Positions 9,718-18,525 of a stretch of DNA of 64,000 bases are shown in pieces (the stretch's first letter is position 1; every line of letters begins with the position of its first letter). The notes under the pieces are model-generated. The model had not been told where the DNA came from, searched no databases, and worked only from the letters and a program-made list of their open reading frames with translations. Made by a program: the position numbers and the translations under genes. The stretch spans positions 49,525 through 113,524 of the forward strand of contig CATVXH010000004.1 in assembly GCA_958347955.1 (NCBI GenBank). The letters are read 5' to 3'. The stretch comes from an uncultured Sutterella sp. Its GTDB lineage: Bacteria > Pseudomonadota > Gammaproteobacteria > Burkholderiales > Burkholderiaceae_F.

Positions 9718-12700
9718 TGGACACCTCCGGTAAGCAGAGTGTCTAAAGTTTCGTGAAAGTCCAACGCCGCCTGTGAAGTGTCAACTTCTTTGGCTTGCGG
9801 CGGATAAAGCCTGACAGGGGTAATCATCTTTTCTGCGTATTTAAAAAGCTCGTCATTTAATTTCTGAGCGCCTTCATAGTCATTGCCGCGCCACATGACA
9901 GTCTCAAGACTATTGGGAAAATGTGATGTGATCAGACAAGCGCGGTCAACAACCGCGCGCATGAGTGTGGTCATGCTTTGCACAAAGTCCAGCCCTTTTG
10001 TTTTACCGATGGCTTGATAAATTTCAATTGGCTCTTTACTCAAAAGATTGATCACAATGAGATTGGCCTCAACGCCGCAGGCATTGATTGCGGCGACTTT
10101 CACGAACGCCCGGGTATGCGCACTTTGAGAAGCGACGACTTCCAATAAATAGGGTTTGCCATTTTCAACTGCTGTGAACCAACCGGCTTCGGATTCTGAG
10201 GATTTCTCGTCTTGGTTGGTAAAACGCAGCAATTCTATGTCGTCGGCCTGCAGTGTTTCAAAGAGCCCCTTGCCGTTTAACCGCAATTTGAGGTTGATTT
10301 TTTCAATTTGAGCTTGTGAGAGCACTTCGTTTTTAAGTAAAAAGCTTGCGGCAACTTCTCTAACCGTTTTTTCGTACTGCAAAAGTCGAATGCTTTCTGC
10401 GCCTTTGCTCGGATCCAGACTGAGGCGTTTCAAAACATCATCGACTGTTTTACCCTCTTCGAGCATTGTCCAGGTTTGCGATCGAAGAATGTACATTTCA
10501 AGAGAATCCTGGCTGCCTTTGATGGAAACACTGTCAGCGGTCTGAGTGTCATAATCCTTAAAGCCCAGTCGATTTTGCACCCATTGCATGCGACCCTTGA
10601 AAAAGGCGAGTAAGTCTTCCAGATAAATTGTTTCGGAAAAAAGAGTCTTTTTAAGCGGACCTTTAAGCATCACAGGTTCCGGATCGCTGTATTGAGTTGA
10701 CTGAGCAACTTTTAGCGCCTCAAGTGTTTCAGTCATGAAGCTTTTCCAACTGCGTGTTGCAGTGGTTTTGAAATTCTCCGCCGAGGTATCTGTCAGGGTG
10801 ATCTCCGCTGTGAGTGAATCAGCCAGGCGTTTTTTAGCTTCCAAAGCTGTTTCATCGCCCTCAGGCAGAGCATTGTGGGTTAAAAACTCTACCAAATCGA
10901 CAACAACAGGCGAGGGATTTAAAGGCGATTTTTTGTCACTGCCTACGCAATAGGAGCAAACAAAACGGTCACGGGCAGACAAAAAGAGATCTAGAAACAC
11001 GTTGCGGTTATCAGATCGACTGTCGCGATCGTTTTGACGCTTGAGCGACTCTGTTCCCATGAGATCAAATTCCTCAAAGCGTTGGTTGCCGGGGAAGCCG
11101 GAATTTTCACCCATACCTATGGCTATGATGACTTTAAATGGTAGCCCTCGAAATGTACTCATCGGCGCTAATGTGATGCGGCCGACAGCCGGGTTACGGT
11201 CAGAAGGCTGAGCAATTCGTTCTTCCAAAGCTCTCCAGTAAACGTAAAGCGGCATGGTGATCGGTTCAGGCACCGTGGTCAAAGCAAATTCTTGACTCCG
11301 AAGAACGGTTCGGATACTCATGAGCGCCATTCGTTCAATTTTTGGGGCAAAAAAATCATCCAAAAGCGAATATGTCCAGGAGGTCAAATCAGTCGGAAGG
11401 GCCTCTTGCCCAAGCTTTTTCATCCTATCGAAGGCCTTTTTCAGTTTTTCTGATAAAAGACAGAGTTTGATGAAGATATCCTGGTTTTCTGCGATGTCGG
11501 CGAAACGATCAGAGCCGTGTTGAACAGGTAAAACGTCACCGGCGAACTCAAAAGTCCCTTCTTTAAACACATAACCCCAACTTAAACGCTCGATGGCTCG
11601 TTCCAATGTCCCGTCGTGAGCCTCACGGATCAAAGCGTCGCTTGCATCCGGGTGGGTGGCGATGAAATGTTCAATATTGAGACTGTCTCTGAACCCAGCT
11701 CTCAAAAGCCAGTCGTGAATGATATTGAGGTCACTGAGATCAAGCTCAAGCGCGCTGCCCACCGTCGGCAGTTCAAGCCATGCATTCAGTGAACGCAGTG
11801 TCATTGAACTCATGAGGAGTTTTCCCAAATCAACCAGAGAGCGTGCGCTCATGTCGGTATCAGCTGAGGCTTTGCCGAAAATCTGGTAATCCATCCTGAA
11901 CTCGGGAGGCAGCGCTTGCATGCAAGCTTCGAAAACAGGCGCTGTTTTTTCAATTTCAGGCGTTACGATCAGAACATCTTCAGGCTTAAGATCCAACGTC
12001 TTATCGGCGAAAAAGTCTTGGATCATGTTGATCGCATTTTGCACTTCGCGCGTCAGAGTCGGCGCTTTAATTAACCGAATCGAACGATCTTGGGTCGATA
12101 CAGTGATCGGCAGTTCATCAGAAGAGTTTTGCAAAATAGCTTTTTGGGCCGCGTGAAGCAAACAGCCGTCATCACGAACTAAATCAAGTCGTTCCGTTTC
12201 ACTGTGAGTCCATATCTGAAGCTTTTGCAATGGGGCGCTTGTCAGATCGGGAAGCTTCTGCGGTCGGTGATCGGCATTTTCCGATTCCTCCGGTGTAAAT
12301 GTCCAGAAGCGGTTAATCATCGCGCGAGCCGAGGCGGCGTTTTTGCGGAGAAAGTTCAATGCAGTATCGCTCTCAGTGTCAGTATCGGAAAAGGAATCAA
12401 ACCAATACTCAACGCATGGATTGTGCATGTAAACGTAAACTTTGTGCCCGTGTTCAGACAAGAGCTTGATGACTGGCAGCATCAAGGGTGAAATACCTGT
12501 GGGTTCAAAAAAATGCAGGCTCTCTGGTTCGTTTGAAAATTTAATTTCCAAAGATTCAGGATTTGCGTAAATCTTTAATGTCTCTAAGCCTGCCCAAACA
12601 GTAGTTTGCGCAAGTTGTTCCCAAATTTCTTTTTGCCAAACGAAGTCTGGATGGGAAAGCAAGGCCGCTTTTTCTTTTTCAAGGAAGCCATCATTGAAAT

Positions 12701-13187
12701 GATTATGCGTGCCTTTGGCTTCAGGTTTTTGAAGCCCCATCCATTCAGCCACCCAGTCAAAACGATAATTGACGTATTTGTTAAAAACTGAAGCAATTTT
12801 GGCGGAAAGCTCGTAACGGGCAAACGCTTTTTCACGCGCAGTGGTTCGATGGCTGAAATAAGTTTTCAAGCGCTCGTGTTTATTGATAAAGTTATCCGTT
12901 AAGATTGTCCAGATGACCCACAGGAAATCTTGTGCCTGTTCGGGGTCGCCAACGCCGATGCCGGCATAGTTGTGAAACCACGATTGAGTTGTCCAAAAGT
13001 CAATGCCTGAACAAATGCCGTTGGTTTGTGCCAGGTGCTGACGCAACCGGTTATTGATGGCGCCGCTCGACGAAATGATACGCACACGCTCAAAAGGATC
13101 GGCTGACGCTTTTTTGTCGGCAGTGACTTCAGCGGTGAGATAGGCTTCCAAAATTTCATAAGCGTTGCTGTAAACGGTCTTAAGCAT
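9714..13187 (-). CDS. recC: Exodeoxyribonuclease V gamma subunit RecC
   Basis: Scaffold subunit of RecBCD that splits the strands and, in E. coli, recognises Chi. 1157 residues, near the family norm. The N-terminal helicase-like fold starts MLKTVYSNAYEILEAYL and includes the RecC signature GICSGIDFWTTQSWFHNYAG near residue 60, followed by FLWVIWTIL. LTLAPMSTFRGLPFKVI and GMGENSGFPG lie in the second inactive helicase domain. It follows the WYL regulator by 15 bases and overlaps recB. Order C-B-D without ptr between C and B differs from E. coli. Chi sequence specificity cannot be predicted. Confidence 0.95.
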   Translation of the reverse strand: MLKTVYSNAYEILEAYLTAEVTADKKASADPFERVRIISSSGAINNRLRQHLAQTNGICSGIDFWTTQSWFHNYAGIGVGDPEQAQDFLWVIWTILTDNFINKHERLKTYFSHRTTAREKAFARYELSAKIASVFNKYVNYRFDWVAEWMGLQKPEAKGTHNHFNDGFLEKEKAALLSHPDFVWQKEIWEQLAQTTVWAGLETLKIYANPESLEIKFSNEPESLHFFEPTGISPLMLPVIKLLSEHGHKVYVYMHNPCVEYWFDSFSDTDTESDTALNFLRKNAASARAMINRFWTFTPEESENADHRPQKLPDLTSAPLQKLQIWTHSETERLDLVRDDGCLLHAAQKAILQNSSDELPITVSTQDRSIRLIKAPTLTREVQNAINMIQDFFADKTLDLKPEDVLIVTPEIEKTAPVFEACMQALPPEFRMDYQIFGKASADTDMSARSLVDLGKLLMSSMTLRSLNAWLELPTVGSALELDLSDLNIIHDWLLRAGFRDSLNIEHFIATHPDASDALIREAHDGTLERAIERLSWGYVFKEGTFEFAGDVLPVQHGSDRFADIAENQDIFIKLCLLSEKLKKAFDRMKKLGQEALPTDLTSWTYSLLDDFFAPKIERMALMSIRTVLRSQEFALTTVPEPITMPLYVYWRALEERIAQPSDRNPAVGRITLAPMSTFRGLPFKVIIAIGMGENSGFPGNQRFEEFDLMGTESLKRQNDRDSRSDNRNVFLDLFLSARDRFVCSYCVGSDKKSPLNPSPVVVDLVEFLTHNALPEGDETALEAKKRLADSLTAEITLTDTSAENFKTTATRSWKSFMTETLEALKVAQSTQYSDPEPVMLKGPLKKTLFSETIYLEDLLAFFKGRMQWVQNRLGFKDYDTQTADSVSIKGSQDSLEMYILRSQTWTMLEEGKTVDDVLKRLSLDPSKGAESIRLLQYEKTVREVAASFLLKNEVLSQAQIEKINLKLRLNGKGLFETLQADDIELLRFTNQDEKSSESEAGWFTAVENGKPYLLEVVASQSAHTRAFVKVAAINACGVEANLIVINLLSKEPIEIYQAIGKTKGLDFVQSMTTLMRAVVDRACLITSHFPNSLETVMWRGNDYEGAQKLNDELFKYAEKMITPVRLYPPQAKEVDTSQAALDFHETLDTLLTGGVQ

Positions 13188-13202
13188 CTCGACAAATTTC
13201 CT

Positions 13203-14192
13203 TTATTGAGTCACCGGATCCTTTTTCACTCGGACGATGCCGGCTTTTTCCTTCCACGTGTTGATCCAACCGTTTAAAAGTAACGTGTCCTCAATCACAA
13301 CCGTCAGACAGTAGTGGCCGTTGTCAAGTTTTTCTATTTTTTGTGTTTTGTTAAAGGGAGCCTCGGTTAAATTTAGCGCTGTCGCATCGTTGGTAAATTC
13401 AAGTGTCAGTTTAACCGTGGGAGTCGCATCATTTGTGTAATTGAAGTGATGTTCTCTGACATAGGTTTTAATGTCAAAATTTCGTTCTTTTTGAGCCGGA
13501 TCACTCAAAAGCTCAGCGTCGGTGATGCGGTGAAGCGCCAAGTGACGGATATCGGAGTAGCCGTCAAAACGACAAACAAGGTAGAGACGAATGTCTTGTT
13601 GAACAAGTCCCATCGGAGAAATTGTTTTTGTCTTCTCATGCCCTTCTGTATTGTGATAGGTGACTCTAAGTTTTTTGTTAACGAAAAGAGCGTTTGAAAC
13701 CTCTTCAAATATCCTGGGTTTGATGTTGGGCGGGATCTGGGGAAGACTGTTGGAAACAACCGCCACTTTGTTGAGCCATTCATTTTCCTGAGTCACGCGT
13801 CCCGGAACATCATCCAAAACCTGTTTGGCTGCCTCGAAAAAAGGTTCCATGGCTCGATTAAGTTTGCCGGGAAGCTGATATTTAAGGTTGGCTTCTATCA
13901 GACGCATCATCAGCGCTTCCTGAGGAGATAATTTCGTAAAAGGAAACGGCGAAGAGTTCGTTCGCATCCGATAGCTGTAGGGTTTGGAACGATCATCTCT
14001 CTCTAAAGGCAAGTTGCCCGACTCATAGAGCTGTTTGAGATAGCGCTGAAGGGTGAGAATTTGCACCTCGATGCCTGAAGCACGAAGGCTATTTTGTATT
14101 TCCATTGTGGAAATGAAACGATGGCGCGGTATACGGCGGATCACTTCCAAGTAAAGCATTGCTTGATTGATAGCGTTCATTTGTCTGGCCAT
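13203..14192 (-). CDS. WYL-domain transcriptional regulator heading the recCBD operon
   Basis: Probable DNA-binding regulator: an N-terminal winged helix (about residues 1-75) and a C-terminal WYL/WCX region. The WYL stretch reads LRVTYHNTEGHEKTKTISPM then GLVQQDIRLYLVCRFDGY and HLALHRITDAELL, matching the family pattern in which the domain senses nucleic acid or nucleotide ligands (PafB/C, BrxR and similar DNA-damage or defence regulators). A longer frame reaches 14225, but the ATG at 14192 (MARQMNAINQ) has GGAGAG eight bases upstream and is preferred. Only 15 bases separate it from recC. Control of recombination genes by DNA damage or foreign DNA is an inference from family and position. 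Confidence 0.82.
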   Translation of the reverse strand: MARQMNAINQAMLYLEVIRRIPRHRFISTMEIQNSLRASGIEVQILTLQRYLKQLYESGNLPLERDDRSKPYSYRMRTNSSPFPFTKLSPQEALMMRLIEANLKYQLPGKLNRAMEPFFEAAKQVLDDVPGRVTQENEWLNKVAVVSNSLPQIPPNIKPRIFEEVSNALFVNKKLRVTYHNTEGHEKTKTISPMGLVQQDIRLYLVCRFDGYSDIRHLALHRITDAELLSDPAQKERNFDIKTYVREHHFNYTNDATPTVKLTLEFTNDATALNLTEAPFNKTQKIEKLDNGHYCLTVVIEDTLLLNGWINTWKEKAGIVRVKKDPVTQ

Positions 14193-14362
14193 AATGGTTT
14201 CTCTCCACATAATGTTCGCATTCATTCTATCAATTTAAGACGGAAGAGAATATTCCCAAGAAAATAGGCGTTTAAAAATTTCAATAGCAAATTTCTAGTG
14301 ATGTCTCGAGAAGTCTAAAAGTCGTGGAGTCGCAGAGTTCGTTGTATTTGTCTGAATTGTCT

Positions 14363-14377
14363 CTATCAGAATGATAG
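14363..14377. promoter_or_regulatory. Perfect inverted repeat in the divergent WYL/ZIP intergenic region
   Basis: CTATCA-gaa-TGATAG, a perfect 6-3-6 palindrome flanked by an outer GTCTC/GAGAC pair, lies between the WYL regulator and the ZIP transporter. It has the size of a dimeric repressor site. The cognate protein is unknown; WYL autoregulation or a metal regulator of the transporter are both possible. Confidence 0.35.
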
Positions 14378-14453
14378 TTTTGAGACTCAAACATACAAAT
14401 ACTTCTTCAAGTCTGCAACAATTTCAAAATCAAAACGAAGAAAAGTGCAGACA

Positions 14454-15260
14454 ATGGAAACAGCAAATCTGATCACAATGATAGGTTGGGCCGCAAGCGG
14501 TACCGGCTTTACCTTTATGATGACGGCGCTGGGAGCGGCCAGTGTTTTCTTTTTTAGAAAAACGATATCTGAAAATGTGCATCGCATGGCGTTGGGGCTG
14601 GCTGCGGGCATTATGATCGCGGCTTCTGTGTGGAGTCTTTTGATCCCTGCGATGGAGGCCGCTGAAGAACTCGGCGTTTCCTCTTGGTTGCCGGCTGCGG
14701 GCGGCTTCATCTTAGGGGTTGGCTTTTTGCTGCTGCTCGATGAGTTGCTGCCCCATTTGCATCCCGGCTCGAAAAATCCTGAAGGGCCTCAAACACACTT
14801 ATCCAGAGCCTCCCTTTTATTTTTTGCGGTCACTCTTCACAACATTCCTGAAGGCATGAGTGTGGGTTTGCTTTTTGTGGTGGCAGGACAAACCGGTGAT
14901 CCCATCGCTTTGTCTGCCGCGTTCGCTTTGGCGCTCGGCATGGGTATTCAAAACGTGCCCGAAGGCGCAGCGGTGGCATTGCCTTTAAGACAGGAAGGCT
15001 ATAGCGCCAAAAAGGCATTTGCCTTTGGAGCTCTATCAGGGTTGGCGGAACCCGTGTTCGGTATTTTGGTGGTTCTTTGCGCCTCCTGGATCACGCCATT
15101 TATGCCTTGGTTGTTGGCTTTTAGCGCGGGCGCCATGATGTATGTGGTGGTTGAGGAGCTGATACCGGAGGCTCATCTGGGGGAACACTCCAATATCGGC
15201 ACGTTAAGCGTAATGGCCGGTTTCGTGTTGATGATGGTTCTTGACTGTGCGTTGGGATAG
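14454..15260 (+). CDS. ZIP-family divalent metal transporter
   Basis: Inner-membrane importer of zinc or related divalent cations, about 268 residues with eight hydrophobic segments. The transport-site helices carry the ZIP signatures LHNIPEGMSVGLLFVV and GIQNVPEGAAVALPLR, with the metal-binding H-N-x-P-E-G intact in the first copy and Q-N-x-P-E-G in the second, as in ZupT/GufA-like members. It also has ALGLAAGIMIAASVWSLLIPA early and ELIPEAH late. The reading frame extends to a GTG at 14445; ATG 14454 is preferred because GAAGAAAAG lies at better spacing. It is a monocistronic gene, convergent with the VOC gene. Confidence 0.88.
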   Translation: METANLITMIGWAASGTGFTFMMTALGAASVFFFRKTISENVHRMALGLAAGIMIAASVWSLLIPAMEAAEELGVSSWLPAAGGFILGVGFLLLLDELLPHLHPGSKNPEGPQTHLSRASLLFFAVTLHNIPEGMSVGLLFVVAGQTGDPIALSAAFALALGMGIQNVPEGAAVALPLRQEGYSAKKAFAFGALSGLAEPVFGILVVLCASWITPFMPWLLAFSAGAMMYVVVEELIPEAHLGEHSNIGTLSVMAGFVLMMVLDCALG

Positions 15261-15275
15261 CCAGCCAAAAGATTT

Positions 15276-15668
15276 TTAGGCTCGATTGGCAATTTCTATT
15301 AAATTGCCATCGGGATCACGCAAATAGATTGATGTGATCGGGCAAACAGCTCCCACTCGTTTGACCGGTCCTACTTCAATCGCGATGCCTTTGCTGCGAA
15401 GTTGTCGACAAACATCGCTAATATCTGTTTCGGTTAATAGGCAAAAATCCGCGCTGCCTGCAGTGGGGTTTAAGCTGTGGGGCTTCACAGGACTGGTTGT
15501 CTCGTGAAAATTAATTTTTGAGTTCCCGATTTGAACGGCAAAACGATTCTGAGCAAATCTGACCACTGGGCACCCCAGTACATCCTTGTAAAAGGCAACG
15601 GATTTTTCAACATCCCTCACAGTTAAAACAAAATGATCAATAGCGGTTAAAGCAAAAGTAGAATTCAT
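15276..15668 (-). CDS. VOC-family (glyoxalase/bleomycin-resistance fold) protein
   Basis: A 130-residue single-domain vicinal-oxygen-chelate protein. AIDHFVLTVRDVEKSVAFYK carries the first metal-ligand His and the family's helix signature; IYLRDPDGNLIEIANRA at the end provides the Glu ligand. Members include glyoxalase I, fosfomycin and bleomycin resistance proteins and many dioxygenases. This one is closest by eye to the small generic class often labelled 'VOC family virulence protein'. The substrate is not determinable. It is separated from phoH by a hairpin and read from its own start. Confidence 0.8.
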   Translation of the reverse strand: MNSTFALTAIDHFVLTVRDVEKSVAFYKDVLGCPVVRFAQNRFAVQIGNSKINFHETTSPVKPHSLNPTAGSADFCLLTETDISDVCRQLRSKGIAIEVGPVKRVGAVCPITSIYLRDPDGNLIEIANRA

Positions 15669-15670
15669 GA

Positions 15671-15700
15671 AAAATTCGCCCCTTGTTTCAGCAAGGGGGC
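15671..15700 (-). terminator. Terminator downstream of phoH
   Basis: On the reverse strand a stem of CCCCTTG with CAAGGGG around CTGAAA is followed by CGAATTTTT. Confidence 0.6.
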
Positions 15701-15712
15701 TTGGTCGTAACG

Positions 15713-17347
15713 TTAGAGTGACTCACTCGCAAAATCTGCCAAACGGCTTCTTTCACCGCGCTGCAGAGTTATGTGTCCCGAATGTTCCCACCCTTTGAAA
15801 CGGTCTACCACATAGGTCAGACCGGAAGAACCTTCTGTTAAGTAGGGGGTGTCGATTTGAGCAATGTTACCCAGGCACACAATTTTCGAACCGGGACCTG
15901 CACGGGTGATGAGAGTCTTCATTTGTTTGGGCGAGAGGTTCTGCGCTTCATCGATAATGACAAATTTATTAAGGAAGGTTCGACCTCGCATAAAACTCAT
16001 GCTCTTGACTTTAATGCGGCTGCGAATAAGGTCATTGGCTGCGTGTCGGCTCCAGTCGCTTCCGGACTCGATGTTATTGAGCACTTCAAGATTGTCTTCA
16101 AGCGCGCCCATCCAAGGCAGCATTTTTTCCTCTTCGGTGCCGGGCAAGAAACCGATTTCTTCTCCGACGCTCACTGTCGCTCGGGTGAAGATGATTTCAG
16201 AAAAGCGCCTCATGTCAAGTGTTTGGGTGAGTGCGGCGGCTAAGGTAATGAGTGTTTTACCGGTGCCGGCTTGCCCCAAAAGCGTCACGAAATCAATGTC
16301 GGGATTCATTAAAAGGTCGAGCGCGAAGCACTGCTCGCGGTTTCTCGCCGTGATGCCCCAAACGGAATACTTTGACTGCATGTAGTCACGCACGACGCAC
16401 AAAGTTGCGGTTTTACCTTCAATCTTTTTTACCTGTGCCATGAAAGAATTATCAGGCAGGTAAATGAAAAGGTTGGTGAACCATTCATGCACAAGCGGAC
16501 CGCTTACCTTGTACCAAGTTCTTCCGTCTTCTTTCCAGCTTTGCATCTTTTTGCCGTGAGTTTCCCAGAAGTCCTCCGGCAGCTGCATGCGGCCTGAATA
16601 AAGAATTTCCGTGTCATCGAGCGTTTTATCCGAGAAATAATCCTCAGCGGCCAATCCCATGGCGGTAGCCTTGATCCGCATATTAATGTCTTTGGAAACC
16701 AGGACAACTGAACGTTCTTTTTCTTTATTTTGCAACGCTTGAACGACGGCCAGGATTTGATTGTCGGCTTTGCCTTGAGGAAGCCCTTGAGGAAGCTGCG
16801 CGTCAAGTGTTTGAGTCTGGAAGAAGAGCTTTCCTTTTGCTTCGATGTTTCCGAGTGCCGAGAGCTCAATGCCGTCAGTAATGTTGCCCTGACTGTGCCC
16901 GAGCAGCTGATCAAGGTAACGGGAGACCTGACGGGCGTTCCGGGAAACGTCACTCATTCCCTTTTTATGCCCATCGAGCTCCTCGAGCGTGACCATTGGC
17001 AGAAAAACATCATGCTCTTCGAATTGAAAAAGCGAGAGGGGATCGTGCATCAGCACATTGGTATCGAGCACGAATAGTTTTTTGCCGTGAGTTTTCGCGC
17101 GGTAACCCTTTTGCTTTTTATGAGACTCTTCTTTTTTCTCTAAAAGAAAATCTCCGACGGACGTTTTTACAACGGCGGCTTGGGATTTGGCTCTGGTTTT
17201 TTCTTTAGCTCGTGGTTTCGAACTTTCAGGCAAAGAGGCGCTGATGTCAGCTTTCTTTAGGGATTTTTTGCCAACAGGTTGTTCCTCAACAATGTCCGAA
17301 TCTTTTAAAACTGTACCCATATCTTTGGGTGGGGGAGGCAGCGGCAT
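15713..17347 (-). CDS. PhoH-like ATPase with N-terminal PIN domain (PhoH2 type)
   Basis: Two-domain RNA-acting protein of 544 residues. A basic, low-complexity N-terminus (about 85 residues) precedes a PIN nuclease domain opening KLFVLDTNVLMHDP, with acidic residues in VTLEELDGHKKG. The PhoH RecA-like ATPase domain has Walker A LLGQAGTGKTLITLAAAL near residue 360 and Walker B FVIIDEAQNLSP. PIN-PhoH proteins are RNA helicase/ribonucleases in other bacteria. The PIN acidic residues are present, so nuclease activity is plausible. It stands twelve bases downstream of bcp and may be co-transcribed. Confidence 0.88.
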   Translation of the reverse strand: MPLPPPPKDMGTVLKDSDIVEEQPVGKKSLKKADISASLPESSKPRAKEKTRAKSQAAVVKTSVGDFLLEKKEESHKKQKGYRAKTHGKKLFVLDTNVLMHDPLSLFQFEEHDVFLPMVTLEELDGHKKGMSDVSRNARQVSRYLDQLLGHSQGNITDGIELSALGNIEAKGKLFFQTQTLDAQLPQGLPQGKADNQILAVVQALQNKEKERSVVLVSKDINMRIKATAMGLAAEDYFSDKTLDDTEILYSGRMQLPEDFWETHGKKMQSWKEDGRTWYKVSGPLVHEWFTNLFIYLPDNSFMAQVKKIEGKTATLCVVRDYMQSKYSVWGITARNREQCFALDLLMNPDIDFVTLLGQAGTGKTLITLAAALTQTLDMRRFSEIIFTRATVSVGEEIGFLPGTEEEKMLPWMGALEDNLEVLNNIESGSDWSRHAANDLIRSRIKVKSMSFMRGRTFLNKFVIIDEAQNLSPKQMKTLITRAGPGSKIVCLGNIAQIDTPYLTEGSSGLTYVVDRFKGWEHSGHITLQRGERSRLADFASESL

Positions 17348-17359
17348 GCTTTTCTCCGG

Positions 17360-17824
17360 TTATTTAAGGGATTGCAAATATTCAAAAACGGCTTGAGCGT
17401 GTCCTGCAACTTTGACTTTTCGCCATTGAGCACACACGACGCCTTCCGGATTGATCAGAAAAGTGCTTCTTTCAATCCCCATATATTCACGCCCGTATAG
17501 TTTTTTGAGTTTTATGACATCGAAAGCTTTACAAAGGGACTCATCAGTGTCGCTGATCAGGGCAAACGGGAAACCCTGCTTGTTGCAAAAATTAGTGTGA
17601 CTTTTAATAGAGTCGCGAGACACACCGATAATCTCACAGCCCGCTTCTTTAAATTTGTTGTAAAGAGCGGCGAAGTCTCGTCCTTCCATGGTACAGCCGC
17701 TCGTGTTGTCTTTTGGATAAAAATAAAGAACCGTGTAACGGCCTTTAAACATTTCGGAAGTGATTTCTCCGGTAGTGGCTTGAGCGCTAAATTCAGGAAT
17801 CGGTTGATTTAAGATGTCTGTCAT
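17360..17824 (-). CDS. bcp: Thioredoxin-dependent peroxiredoxin (Bcp/PrxQ type)
   Basis: Reduces hydroperoxides in the cytoplasm; 154 residues. The peroxidatic motif is YFYPKDNTSGCTMEGRDF with the catalytic Cys in SGCT (the family usually has PGCT). The nearby resolving Cys that E. coli Bcp carries five residues further on is absent (Arg or Gly there). A later Cys in FNKFKEAGCEIIG could serve, or the enzyme may act in one-cysteine fashion. The rest (VSRDSIKSHTNFCNKQGFPF) is typical. It is divergent from crcB. Confidence 0.9.
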   Translation of the reverse strand: MTDILNQPIPEFSAQATTGEITSEMFKGRYTVLYFYPKDNTSGCTMEGRDFAALYNKFKEAGCEIIGVSRDSIKSHTNFCNKQGFPFALISDTDESLCKAFDVIKLKKLYGREYMGIERSTFLINPEGVVCAQWRKVKVAGHAQAVFEYLQSLK

Positions 17825-17911
17825 ATCAATGTCCTTCAGAGAGTACCTCGGTAGCTTAACAAAGGTTTTTGCTCTTGGCGTACAATCATTGCAATTTTTT
17901 ATGAATATATC

Positions 17912-18313
17912 ATGACAAAAGACGGTCCTCTTTGGTTAGTTGTTTTAAGTGTCGCCACCGGAGCCACCCTGGGCGCTATGCTACGGTGGTGGCTCACGTA
18001 TGCATTTAACAGCACGTCATGGTTTCTGTCTTCTCCGCTTGGAACTCTTTTATCAAATCTTTGCGCAGCCTATCTGATGGGAATGGCGCTTGCTTGGCTT
18101 TCAACCCGCCCGGAAATCAGTCCCGCTGTCAGACTGTTCATCATTACCGGTTTTTTAGGCGCTTTCTCTACGCTGACAGCCGTGTTAGGTGAAAATCTCC
18201 ACTTTATGCTCACCGGTCAGTGGCTTGCTTCTTTAGAGCATTTCCTTATGCACATCGGCGGCTCTTTTGTCGCTTTAATTCTTGGCGTTTTAACGATCAG
18301 GGGACACCTCTGA
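17912..18313 (+). CDS. crcB: CrcB/Fluc family fluoride channel
   Basis: Small four-helix membrane protein of 133 residues that exports fluoride as a dual-topology dimer. GATLGAMLRWWL near residue 17 and GTLLSNLCAAYLMG (pore Asn) are family signatures. The pore motif reads GFLGAFSTLTAVLGEN where typical members have GG-x-TTFSTF, so both Phe-box phenylalanines appear replaced (Leu and Val). This could be a divergent channel or one member of a heterodimeric pair. No fluoride riboswitch is visible in the 87 bases upstream. Confidence 0.8.
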   Translation: MTKDGPLWLVVLSVATGATLGAMLRWWLTYAFNSTSWFLSSPLGTLLSNLCAAYLMGMALAWLSTRPEISPAVRLFIITGFLGAFSTLTAVLGENLHFMLTGQWLASLEHFLMHIGGSFVALILGVLTIRGHL

Positions 18314-18433
18314 CGCTTTTTGTTTATCCGCTTGAAAAAGACTTCCCGGTCAGCTTTTCCTATTGTGCAACAATCTATTTCAAAATTAAGATATCTCATT
18401 GAAAACAAAATAAAAAATCTATTTCCTAGATCC

Positions 18434-18461
18434 CTTGAAATTTCAAAACCATACCCCATAT
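18434..18461 (+). promoter_or_regulatory. Sigma-32 (RpoH) heat-shock promoter for clpB
   Basis: CTTGAAA at 18434-18440 and CCCCATAT at 18454-18461 are separated by 13 bases, an almost perfect match to the proteobacterial heat-shock consensus CTTGAAA-N13-CCCCATNT. The clpB start lies 64 bases downstream. Confidence 0.9.
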
Positions 18462-18525
18462 AGGAGTTAGAACGAAGTGCCTTCACGGACGCTTTAAGTC
18501 TGTAGGGCAGAAGGAAATAGAAACA

